Position numbers and translations under genes: made by a program
The notes under the pieces: model-generated
Database searches by the model: none
What the model was told of the DNA's origin: nothing
The model's input: the letters and a program-made list of their open reading frames with translations, nothing else
Assembly (NCBI GenBank): GCA_945869935.1
Contig: CAMBSA010000017.1
Coordinates: forward strand, 1 to 11,562
Length of the DNA stretch: 11,562 bases
Direction of reading: 5' to 3'
From: Bordetella parapertussis
Lineage (GTDB): Bacteria > Pseudomonadota > Gammaproteobacteria > Burkholderiales > SG8-39
Shown here: piece after piece, positions 1-5,942 of the stretch
How positions within the stretch are numbered: the stretch's first letter is position 1
Layout: each line of letters opens with the position of its first letter

Positions 1-92
1 GCTACCGGACCGACTCCCTGCCCACCCTTCACCCGCTTGACAGCCAGTTCCTTGAACTCCGCCGTGTATTCCTGCTTCGGTATCTTGAACAT
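1..92 (-). CDS. IS3-family transposase OrfA, 5' end only (runs off the window)
   Basis: Only the first 30 codons are visible. The translation begins MFKIPKQEYTAEFKELAVKR, which is the N-terminus typical of the small helix-turn-helix OrfA protein of IS3-family elements; OrfA binds the IS ends and is normally fused to the DDE-containing OrfB by programmed frameshifting. The ATG at 92-90 is preceded by a strong ribosome binding site (GGAGG, about 98-104). The rest of OrfA, all of OrfB and the far end of the element lie outside the window, so whether the element is intact cannot be judged. The IS3 assignment rests on recognition of the N-terminal motif. Confidence 0.8.
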   Translation of the reverse strand, partial: MFKIPKQEYTAEFKELAVKRVKGGQGVGPV

Positions 93-135
93 CAGTTTCC
101 TCCCGTTTCGTCATCCTATCGACTTACTCATGGAA

Positions 136-158
136 GACGAAATTGCGGGGGAAGCTCA
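136..158 (-). repeat. Candidate terminal inverted repeat of the IS3-family element
   Basis: Read on the minus strand from 158 the sequence begins TGAGCTTCCCCCGCAATT, which resembles IS3-family ends: it starts with TG, has a run of C, then is AT-rich. It lies about 65 bp upstream of the orfA start, a normal distance for the left end of such elements. The matching right end is outside the window, so this is a pattern-based proposal. Confidence 0.4.
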
Positions 159-231
159 AAGCCCCAAAGAACATACGCGCCCTCAGCAATCCAAAGGCGG
201 ACCAGTAATCCTGTGGTCAGTGCGCAGCCAA

Positions 232-675
232 TCACTCCGGCTCTAAATCTTTTTCCGGTATCGCCAGCAAAAGCTTTGAAAGCATCGATGGAAACCTGTT
301 TGGTTCACTCTCCAGCGTCTTAAGAGTGGAATCAAGTGTCGTGGTGTTGCTCAGACCAGCCCAAGTCGCAAGTTCTTTAGGGCTTGGGCTTACGTAAGCC
401 ATTAGCCAAGCATTGAAGGTGCGCCTCTCGATGCCGGTTTTGTAGACAACTTGTACGTCTTTGTGGCGACGGTCTTTTGAGATTTTCTCTAAAAGGGCGG
501 AAATCACCTCTTGTTCACCTTCCAGCACCTGCAAGAACCTCCCGTCGACATACACTAATAATCCGGTGACATCTGCAAGCTTATTATTCACTCTTGAATC
601 TACAAGAATCTTGTAAAGCTTCGACTTTGGCATCGGTTGTATTGCAGCTGATGTGTAAACTGATTGGATTAGCAT
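232..675 (-). CDS. BLUF-domain blue-light photoreceptor (FAD-binding), short stand-alone form
   Basis: A 147-aa protein made of one BLUF domain (about residues 1-95) and a short C-terminal tail, as in PixD-type photoreceptors. BLUF domains bind FAD non-covalently and rearrange a hydrogen-bond network on blue-light absorption. All photochemically important residues are present: Tyr7, Asn31, Gln49 (in FLQVLEGE), Trp90 and Met92, each one position before the Slr1694/PixD equivalents. The motif TGLLVY precedes the glutamine, and RRH is near residue 70. I chose the ATG at 675-673 because homologues start with an M-L-I/L strand; a TTG seven codons upstream (696) is in frame, but its codons contain the GGGAGG that probably serves as ribosome binding site. 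There is no effector domain, so output is probably by protein-protein contact. The gene is unrelated to the catabolic genes to its right. Confidence 0.93.
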   Translation of the reverse strand: MLIQSVYTSAAIQPMPKSKLYKILVDSRVNNKLADVTGLLVYVDGRFLQVLEGEQEVISALLEKISKDRRHKDVQVVYKTGIERRTFNAWLMAYVSPSPKELATWAGLSNTTTLDSTLKTLESEPNRFPSMLSKLLLAIPEKDLEPE

Positions 676-1018
676 GGCGTTCCCCGCCTCCCTCAAAGAA
701 TTTCTTGAACTTTATCACACAGTAATGCAGGATATCTTGGCTGGGCGCCCTTGTTCGGCGTTTACTTAACAGCAGTGAATTGTGCGCGGGGGATGCAGGT
801 CCGGTTGTGGCCGGTTGTTGTCTCTTAGACCCGCCGCCTGCTGAGATTCCGACCGAAGTCCGCTTTTCCAAAACGCGAATCGTCACTCACGACCCAAAGC
901 GGACATAACCCTTCCCTGAAAGCAGACACATAAAATGGCAGCTAAACAACCTATCGACGTGTCCGGAATTAATTGACCACTACACGGGTCTGCCACCCAG
1001 CGATTTAATCGCCCAACC
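676..1018. other. Gene-free stretch carrying one copy of a dispersed repeat
   Basis: No credible gene lies between the BLUF start and the end of the Bug gene. Bases 676-800 should hold the BLUF promoter, but I see no convincing -35/-10 pair. Bases 801-895 are a dispersed repeat (separate entry). Bases 896-1018 are AT-richer spacer with a small palindrome (1000-1012) that lacks a U-tract and is not a convincing terminator. Confidence 0.6.
801..895 (+). repeat. 95-bp dispersed intergenic repeat, copy A
   Basis: Aligns without gaps to 11294-11388, with about 9 mismatches in 95 positions (about 90% identity), in the same orientation. The most conserved part is the right end, from CCGCCGCCTGCTGAGATT through AAAACGCGAATCGTCACTC to GACCC. 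The left end contains two copies of CCGGTT separated by a short spacer. Both copies lie outside genes and border the gene cluster. The repeat contains a short open frame on the minus strand, conserved in both copies only because the DNA is repeated; I do not regard it as a gene. Confidence 0.85.
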
Positions 1019-2011
1019 CTATTGCAGCGTCAGCGCCCCGGTTTTAATCAGCGCCCGCACCCGCTGCGTTTCATTGCGCATGAATGTCTCAAACTCCGCC
1101 GGCGATCCGCCGGCAATAGTCAGATCGAGCGATTCGAGCCGCCGCCTGACCTCCGCGGTTTGAAGCGCCGCGTTGACCGCAGAATTAATTGTACTCACGA
1201 TTTTCCGCGGCGTTACGGCGGGCACGACAACGCCGAACCAGTTTGAAGAGTCGGCCCCCGTGATCCCCTGTTCGCTCAACGTCGGCACTTCCGGAATTGC
1301 GGATAGACGATCCTTGCCGGCGACAGCAAGCACTTTCATTTTGCGCGCCTTGATCTGGGCGGCCGAGGAGGGCATGGTCGAATGCATCACCTGGATCTGC
1401 CCGCCGATGAGTTCGGTGATGGATTGCGCCGCCCCCTTGTAGGGAACATGAACAACGTTGACCCCGGTAACCGACTGGAATAGCGCGAGTCCGATATGAA
1501 CGCTCGATCCGTATCCAACAGATCCCCAGCTGACCTTGCCCGGATTCGCCATGCAGTACTGCACCAGTTCCCGAACGTTGTTTGCAGAGAATGTTGGATT
1601 GGCAACCACGATCAGGGGCGTGTAACCGATAAATACGACGGGCGAAAAATCCTCGACCCGGTATTGGGCGTCCTGCTGCAGCAGCGGATTGTTCACGCTG
1701 GGTCCGGGGTTGGCGAGCAACAGCGTGTATCCATCCGGGGTGGCCTTGGAGACAAGCGTGGCGGCAATCGTTCCACCTGCGCCGGCGCGGTTGTCGATGA
1801 TGACCTGATGTTGCCACGTCGCCGACAGTTTCTGCGCTACGGTGCGCGCCACAACGTCGTTCGATGCGCCCGCGGGATAGGGCACAACCCAGCGCACCGG
1901 CTTGTTCGGATATTCGGCGGCGGCATTCTCTGCCCGCGCCGGCGATTGCGCGGCCGCGACCGTCGAAGCGAGCAACAGCGCCATCCTCAAGAGCGTTGTC
2001 GCAGTCATCAT
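1019..2011 (-). CDS. Bug-family (TTT) periplasmic solute-binding protein, linked to the selenoprotein
   Basis: A 330-aa protein of the Bordetella-uptake-gene family, the periplasmic receptors of tripartite tricarboxylate transporters, which usually bind carboxylates or other small organic acids. It has a Sec signal peptide (hydrophobic stretch about residues 8-21, likely cleavage after ARA, residue 27), then the family opening YPNKPVRWVVPYPAGASNDV and the conserved TPDGYTLLLA and VPYKGAAQS segments. Length is typical. The start is one of two adjacent ATGs (2011 or 2008) with no strong ribosome binding site. It begins 46 bp downstream of the selenoprotein stop on the same strand, so it is probably in the same transcript. 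No membrane subunits (TctA/TctB) are present, which is common for these proteins in Burkholderiales. The ligand is unknown. Confidence 0.93.
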   Translation of the reverse strand: MMTATTLLRMALLLASTVAAAQSPARAENAAAEYPNKPVRWVVPYPAGASNDVVARTVAQKLSATWQHQVIIDNRAGAGGTIAATLVSKATPDGYTLLLANPGPSVNNPLLQQDAQYRVEDFSPVVFIGYTPLIVVANPTFSANNVRELVQYCMANPGKVSWGSVGYGSSVHIGLALFQSVTGVNVVHVPYKGAAQSITELIGGQIQVMHSTMPSSAAQIKARKMKVLAVAGKDRLSAIPEVPTLSEQGITGADSSNWFGVVVPAVTPRKIVSTINSAVNAALQTAEVRRRLESLDLTIAGGSPAEFETFMRNETQRVRALIKTGALTLQ

Positions 2012-2057
2012 TGCTGGTTGGTGCAGGCCATGAATCGCATCCAGACTTTCTGCGCAG

Positions 2058-2591
2058 CTACGATTCTGCGCGCTCCATCAAAAGGGTGACGATCGCCTTC
2101 ACGGCGATTTCCGCCTTGAGGCGAAGCGCGTCGTCGTCGTCGCTGGCGATGGGATGCCCGATGACCGAGAATTTATAGCCCGGCAGGCCGTTGATCTGCG
2201 CCACCAGTTCCGCGCTTTTTATAAACCGGTCGGTGATGACCGCCGCGGCGGGTATGCCCAGGCGCTCGGCTTCGATTGCGTCGTGCAGACTGCACGACGA
2301 GCAGCTCCCTCAATCGCCGACTGCGGAAACGATAGCGTCGGCCCCGCTCATCGACAGCAGCATGTCTTTGGGAACCGGGCGCGTGGTGTCGGGTTTGCGG
2401 CGGCGGATAAATTCCCGTACGCCGTATTCGCGCTTGAGGATCTCGGCCACGAAATCGAAAAAACGCTCGGTGCCGACCTTGGCGTTGTCGAGCAGGCCGA
2501 TCACGGTGCCGTCGAGCGATTTCAAAGCGGGCGCCAACTGAAGATTCCCGGCCTCCGCACCTAACGTCGGGTCCAGCACTCTGAGGGTCAT
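2058..2591 (-). CDS. UGSC-motif selenoprotein (TGA at 2310-2312 read as selenocysteine)
   Basis: A 177-aa protein if the in-frame TGA (codon 94) is decoded as Sec. Seen directly: 93 codons from the ATG at 2591 to the TGA, ending AIVSAVGD; then, in the same frame, 84 more codons to a TAG at 2060-2058, beginning U-GSCSSCSLHDAIEAERLG. This gives a U94-x-x-C97-x-x-C100 redox-type motif. The part after the TGA is clearly protein-like (GIPAAAVITDRF, then INGLPGYKFSVIGHP). A SECIS-like hairpin follows the TGA (separate entry). A strong ribosome binding site (GGGAGGAG) precedes the ATG, and the partner gene ends 20 bp upstream. The 'UGSC family (seleno)protein' is a recognised family with Cys-containing variants and, to my knowledge, no established reaction. 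Sec in U-x-x-C usually acts as a redox-active or nucleophilic selenol. No signal peptide is visible, so it is probably cytoplasmic. Standard gene callers would truncate it or call it a pseudogene. The alternative, a nonsense mutation of a Cys form, is made unlikely by the hairpin and intact downstream frame. Confidence 0.9.
2279..2299 (-). promoter_or_regulatory. Bacterial SECIS-like hairpin just downstream of the UGA codon
   Basis: On the minus strand an 8-bp perfect stem (CGTCGTGC pairing with GCACGACG) closes a 5-nt loop AGUCU. It begins 11 nt after the UGA at 2312-2310. Compared with the E. coli fdhF SECIS as I remember it, the string GUCUGCAC falls at the same distance from the UGA (nt 20-27), including the apical G-U contacted by SelB. 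The bulged U of fdhF is not evident. Such hairpins bind SelB-GTP-Sec-tRNA and allow Sec insertion in place of termination. Confidence 0.82.
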
Positions 2592-2611
2592 GCGTTTCTC
2601 CTCCCGAAAAA

Positions 2612-3655
2612 TTAGTCGTTGACGGCAACGGTAACGGCAAGGGATTTCTTGCCGTACCACGGCGGAACAATCGCGCCGAACCCGCCGGCAGGTCCGCCCG
2701 CGGCGATCACCAGCAGATCGTCGGGTGACCGCAGCGCGCAGTGGATTTTTTCTTCGTCCTTGCGACCCGCCACCGCGGATTTCCCCACGCTGCGCCATTC
2801 TTTCCGCGTGATGCGCGCAGTTTCGTATACATACTCGCGGATGTTCTGCTTGCTCCAGTTCGATTCCGTAAAGAACAAGCGGTGCTGTTTGGGAATGACG
2901 ATCGCGTAATTGCCTTCCCAGATCGAGTAGGTCAGCATGTTCGCGCGAATAGCCGCGATATATGTGTCGAGGATCTCGCGTGGATCGTGCGTCCAGGCGT
3001 TCATGATCTGATGCGGCGATTCGACCGCCATGACCGTGATCGCGGACTTGCCGGCGGGAATTCCGCGTTCGACCGAGAGCGGAAGCCACGGGCTGTCTTC
3101 CTCGTCTTCTGCGAAACAAAAAGAAAATTTGCCCGGGTGCCCCAGCGTCGAGCGATCGAGCTGCCCGGGCTGGCCGCCGAGCACGTTGGTCAGGAACAGG
3201 CGGATCGAGCGGCCGATGCTGGCGTTGGCGCGATTGCCGTTGGCGAATACATTGTGCGTCGCATTCATGCCGATTCTGGTGCGCACCGGGCCGTTCACCA
3301 CGATCATGGGAGCGCTGCCCCCGGTGCTTGCGGTGCTGCCGTGCAGGCAGAACTGCTGATCGCACATCGCGCGGACGATCGCGACGACGACCGGCATATA
3401 TTCGGGCAGGCAGCCCGCCATCACCGCCGAGATCGCAACTTTTTCCGCGGTAATGCGCCGGCGGCGCACGGGTTCCATTCCGATGACGGTGTCGGGAAGC
3501 AGCGAGGCAGCGCCGAGAAAGGTACGAACCGCGGATTCCGTCGGCGGAACGATCGGCAGTCCGTCGGTCCAGCCGTTGCGCTGATAAAGCTCGTTGGCCT
3601 CAAACGCGTCGGCAACATCAAAAACCTGGCTCGCCAAACCCGACTCTGCGCTCAT
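2612..3655 (-). CDS. Uncharacterised protein, conserved partner of the UGSC selenoprotein
   Basis: A 347-aa protein that I recognise only as a type encoded next to UGSC proteins; its biochemical role is unknown to me. Visible landmarks are NGWTDGLPIVPPTE (about 27-40), VAISAVMAGCLPEYMPVV (73-90), a conserved middle FANGNRANASIGRSIRLF (137-154), GGQPGQLDRSTLGHPGKFSF (160-179) and a glycine-rich end VIAAGGPAGGFGAIVPPWYG (316-335). Cysteines are at 82, 98, 103, 180 and 306, with no CxxC pair. There is no signal peptide or membrane segment. I chose the ATG at 3655, which has an AGGTGGA ribosome binding site six to eight bases upstream, over a GTG 16 codons earlier (3703), where the added residues look non-homologous. 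The stop is 20 bp before the selenoprotein start, so the two are almost certainly co-translated and probably form one enzyme. Confidence 0.85.
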   Translation of the reverse strand: MSAESGLASQVFDVADAFEANELYQRNGWTDGLPIVPPTESAVRTFLGAASLLPDTVIGMEPVRRRRITAEKVAISAVMAGCLPEYMPVVVAIVRAMCDQQFCLHGSTASTGGSAPMIVVNGPVRTRIGMNATHNVFANGNRANASIGRSIRLFLTNVLGGQPGQLDRSTLGHPGKFSFCFAEDEEDSPWLPLSVERGIPAGKSAITVMAVESPHQIMNAWTHDPREILDTYIAAIRANMLTYSIWEGNYAIVIPKQHRLFFTESNWSKQNIREYVYETARITRKEWRSVGKSAVAGRKDEEKIHCALRSPDDLLVIAAGGPAGGFGAIVPPWYGKKSLAVTVAVND

Positions 3656-3746
3656 TAAAGTCCACCTGTTTTTTTCACCATGACGCGAGGCGCAGATCCG
3701 CACGCCGGCTTGCCGTTTTTCAGGAGAATAGGAAATTCAAAACACA

Positions 3747-3832
3747 TTTTCCCCGCTGATGACTATATCGCCGGCCCCGCAAGCGGTCAATCGCGCGGTG
3801 TTTGGTGAAAATTCCCCGTTCGCGATGACTAT
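3747..3832. repeat. Pair of short direct repeats at the selenoprotein-operon promoter
   Basis: The 9-mer GATGACTAT occurs at 3758-3766 and 3824-3832, each preceded by TTCCCCG (about 3748-3754 and 3812-3818) with a spacer differing by 2-3 nt. The proximal copy overlaps the predicted -10 box and the distal one lies upstream of the -35. This arrangement would suit two binding sites for a regulator; no specific regulator is suggested by sequence. Confidence 0.5.
3762..3790 (-). promoter_or_regulatory. Sigma-70-type promoter for the partner-selenoprotein-Bug unit
   Basis: On the minus strand TTGACC (3790-3785) and TATAGT (3767-3762) match the -35 and -10 consensus at five of six positions each and are exactly 17 bp apart. 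Transcription would start near 3755 and leave an untranslated leader of about 100 nt before the ATG at 3655. It lies in the 259-bp gap after the CoA-transferase, so the selenoprotein unit can be expressed separately from the upstream genes. The gap otherwise holds only the short direct repeats; I see no strong terminator. Confidence 0.68.
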
Positions 3833-3914
3833 TTGAGCCCTACATCTTGTTCCCGCCGACTCCGAATTGAGCACCCGACGATCAAATGCGAATCGGTGGC
3901 AACACATGCAGTCG

Positions 3915-5075
3915 TTATTTTCCTTTGAAATAGAGTTCCTGATCCTCGCCCATTTTTGGCGGAGACTTCTTCGCCATCGGGCGCTCGTTGTTGATGCGCA
4001 CTGGACATCCAATGCTCAACCATTCGCCCCCTGCGCCCGGCAGGCTGACGACCTGCCCAAGCCCCTCGCGCACGTGCGGATCGTCCAGGATACTGGCTAC
4101 TGAATTGATTGGGCTGCACGGCACACCGTTCGCAGTAAGCAGCTTGTCCCATGCGGCGACGGTATCGGTCAGGAACGTCTTCGTCAGTTCTTCCACCACA
4201 TAGGGCTTGCGCTCCTTGCGCTGCCGCAGTGTGGCCAGCGATTCGTCACCCAGCCAATCCTTGCGCTCAAGTGCCGCGCTGAGCCTGCGAAAGTGGGCAT
4301 CGAGATCGGCAACGACAACGATATAGCCGTCCTGCGCACGGAACGCTTGATAAACCACCCCGGTGGGGTGCCCCGAGCCTTGCGGCTCCGGCGTGACACC
4401 TTTGTTGAGATAAAAACCCGCGATGTAGCTAAGAAACCAGAGCTGCGTCTCCAGCAGGGACGAGTCGACTCGCACGGCCTCTCCGGTCGTCTCCCGAATC
4501 AGCAATCCAAGAATGGCAAGCAGGCTCACCATGAGGCCACCGCTCATGTCGACGATTGGGATACCGGCACGGACTGGCCCCTTCGGATCATTCGGATGCC
4601 CCGTGATGCTCATGCCGCCGGCCAGTGCCTGCACAACAATATCGTAAGCCGGGCGGTCGGCCATTGGTCCGCGATTGCCAAATCCCGTCAGCGAGCAGTA
4701 GACGATCTTCGGATTAATCTTCTTGATGTCTTCGAAGTCGAGTTTAAGCTTGGTGCAAACGCTAGGCCGAAAATTCTGGATAACGATGTCCGCCCCTTCG
4801 ATCAGCTTGAACAGCTTCGCGCGATCTTCCTCCGACTTCAAATTGACGACGACCGAACGCTTGCCGCGATTCACCGCCTTGTAGTACAGGCTCATATTCG
4901 CATCGTCGAAATGCGGGAAATGCCGGGATTGGTCGCCCTCTGTCGACTCTATCTTGATCACCTCTGCACCAAGATCGGCCAGCATCATCGTGCCCAGCGG
5001 GCCAGCCAGCACACCGGAAAAATCGATGACGCGCTTCCCCGTCAGCGGACTCGTTGCAGTTACACCAGTTACCAT
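3915..5075 (-). CDS. Class III (CaiB/BaiF, Frc-type) acyl-CoA transferase
   Basis: A 386-aa enzyme of the family that moves CoA between acyl-CoA and free carboxylates through a glutamate/aspartate-linked anhydride and thioester intermediate. Family landmarks: GKRVIDFSGVLAGPLGTMML near the N-terminus, ADLGAEVIKIE, NRGKRSVVVNLKSE, FRPSVCTKL, and AYDIVVQALAGGMSITG. The catalytic aspartate is D176 in GIPIVDMSGG. Length is normal. Two starts are possible: a GTG at 5084 that overlaps the upstream stop (GTGA), and an ATG at 5075 with a GGGGAAG ribosome binding site at better spacing, which I chose. Five to six bases separate it from the crotonase stop, so the two are translationally coupled. It probably activates the acid used by the cluster; the CoA donor and acceptor are not predictable. 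Confidence 0.93.
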   Translation of the reverse strand: MVTGVTATSPLTGKRVIDFSGVLAGPLGTMMLADLGAEVIKIESTEGDQSRHFPHFDDANMSLYYKAVNRGKRSVVVNLKSEEDRAKLFKLIEGADIVIQNFRPSVCTKLKLDFEDIKKINPKIVYCSLTGFGNRGPMADRPAYDIVVQALAGGMSITGHPNDPKGPVRAGIPIVDMSGGLMVSLLAILGLLIRETTGEAVRVDSSLLETQLWFLSYIAGFYLNKGVTPEPQGSGHPTGVVYQAFRAQDGYIVVVADLDAHFRRLSAALERKDWLGDESLATLRQRKERKPYVVEELTKTFLTDTVAAWDKLLTANGVPCSPINSVASILDDPHVREGLGQVVSLPGAGGEWLSIGCPVRINNERPMAKKSPPKMGEDQELYFKGK

Positions 5076-5080
5076 GTGTT

Positions 5081-5896
5081 TCACTTCCCCGTAAATTTCG
5101 GTGGCCGCTTTTCCAGAAAGGAGCGAACACCTTCATAATGATCCTTGGTTCTGCGAGCCAGCGTCTGTGCAAACAACTCGTAGGTCACCATACCGTCGAC
5201 ACCGGTCTCAAAAGAGTGCGCCAGCATCTGCTTTGCCATGCCCAGTGCTGTAGTGGCACCACCCGCGAGTTCCGCCCCGATCTCCTTCGCACGCTTCAAA
5301 GCGTCGTCATCGGCCAATTCGGCAATCATGCCCATGTTCTGGGCAGTCTCGGCATCCAGCGTTGCGCCCCGGAGAATCAGGTTTTTGGCGCGCGCCATGC
5401 CAACGAGTCGGGGCAAGGTGAACGCGCCCGCCCAATCGGTCACCAGGCCCCGCTTGGTGAATCCGAAACCGAACTTGGCCCTCCTGTGCGCGACGACAAT
5501 GTCGGCAGCCAGCGCGAAAAAGCAGCCGCCACCGAACGCCGCACCATTCACGGCGCTGATGACGATAAGCGGCGTGGTGATCAGCTTGCGCGCCATCTCG
5601 CCGACGTAGTGAATCTTCTGCAGCGCCTCTACGGGCCAGAAGTCGTCAAAGTTTTGCATTTCATCGGAAAGCTTCGACACGTCAGCCCCTGAGCAGAACG
5701 CTTTTTCACCCGTCCCGGTGACAATCAGCACGCTGCACGTATGATCCCTTTCCGCCTCATCCACGATGCGCATGAAGTCATAGCGCATGTCCCAGGTGAG
5801 CGAATTTCTGCTCGCAGGCCGGTTGATGATAAACGTCCATACGCCACCAGAGCGCTCGACGATGTAATCGCCCTTGTCTTCGACTGTATCTTTCAC
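5081..5896 (-). CDS. Crotonase-superfamily protein lacking both hydratase glutamates
   Basis: A 271-aa crotonase-fold protein (enoyl-CoA hydratase/isomerase family). The oxyanion-hole elements are present: AFCSGADVSKL (about 67-76) and NGAAFGGGC (117-125). The C-terminal EGVRSFLEKRPPKF (about 255-268) is typical. The two catalytic glutamates of classical hydratase (rat E144 and E164) are replaced: GGGCFF has F126 where GGGCE is expected, and KFGFGF has F146 where FGQPE is expected. Simple enoyl-CoA hydration is therefore doubtful; another crotonase reaction (hydrolysis, isomerisation, retro-Claisen cleavage or decarboxylation) is more likely. I chose the GTG at 5896, which has an AGAGGA ribosome binding site 8 nt upstream. 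An ATG at 5914 and a GTG at 5950 overlapping the previous stop are alternatives adding 6 or 18 residues. The gene sits between a Bug protein and a CoA-transferase in one run. Confidence 0.9.
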   Translation of the reverse strand: MKDTVEDKGDYIVERSGGVWTFIINRPASRNSLTWDMRYDFMRIVDEAERDHTCSVLIVTGTGEKAFCSGADVSKLSDEMQNFDDFWPVEALQKIHYVGEMARKLITTPLIVISAVNGAAFGGGCFFALAADIVVAHRRAKFGFGFTKRGLVTDWAGAFTLPRLVGMARAKNLILRGATLDAETAQNMGMIAELADDDALKRAKEIGAELAGGATTALGMAKQMLAHSFETGVDGMVTYELFAQTLARRTKDHYEGVRSFLEKRPPKFTGK

Positions 5897-5942
5897 CCGA
5901 TGATTCCTCTGCATGTGATTGAAGTTCTGCCTGCCGCTGCGA

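Noticed and set aside
181..231. GACCA...TGGTC inverted repeat after the BLUF gene as a terminator.
   Set aside because: It has a 5-bp stem with a large loop and no U-tract; too weak to call.
37..246. A 69-codon plus-strand open frame at the left edge.
   Set aside because: It overlaps the IS3 orfA start and its inverted repeat, and has no recognisable protein features.
584..886. An open frame beginning MTIRVLEKR, with a similar one at 11140-11379.
   Set aside because: The similarity comes from the 95-bp DNA repeat; the frames diverge at once outside it, and one overlaps the BLUF gene.
1000..1012. The palindrome GCGATTTAATCGC as a terminator after the Bug gene.
   Set aside because: The stem is short with almost no loop and no following U-tract on either strand.
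1185..1817. A 210-codon minus-strand open frame within the Bug gene.
   Set aside because: It is a shadow frame of a clearly supported protein, with Arg/His-rich composition.
2310..2312. The TGA read as an ordinary stop or as a nonsense mutation creating a pseudogene.
   Set aside because: The codon sits at the exact Sec position of the UGSC motif, the downstream frame is open and protein-like for 84 codons, and a SECIS-like hairpin follows at the right distance.
2173..2670. A 165-codon open frame overlapping the selenoprotein gene on the same strand.
   Set aside because: Its translation is low-complexity, Arg-rich, and out of frame with the UGSC protein; it has no family features.
2310..3365. 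A long open frame (351 codons) running through the partner gene into the selenoprotein frame.
   Set aside because: Its first two thirds overlap the partner gene in another frame and are arginine/proline-rich shadow sequence. Only the part from 2591 onward is real, where a ribosome binding site and ATG occur.
2741..3658. A 305-codon plus-strand open frame opposite the partner gene.
   Set aside because: It is the antisense shadow of a conserved gene in high-G+C DNA, without a ribosome binding site or family motifs.
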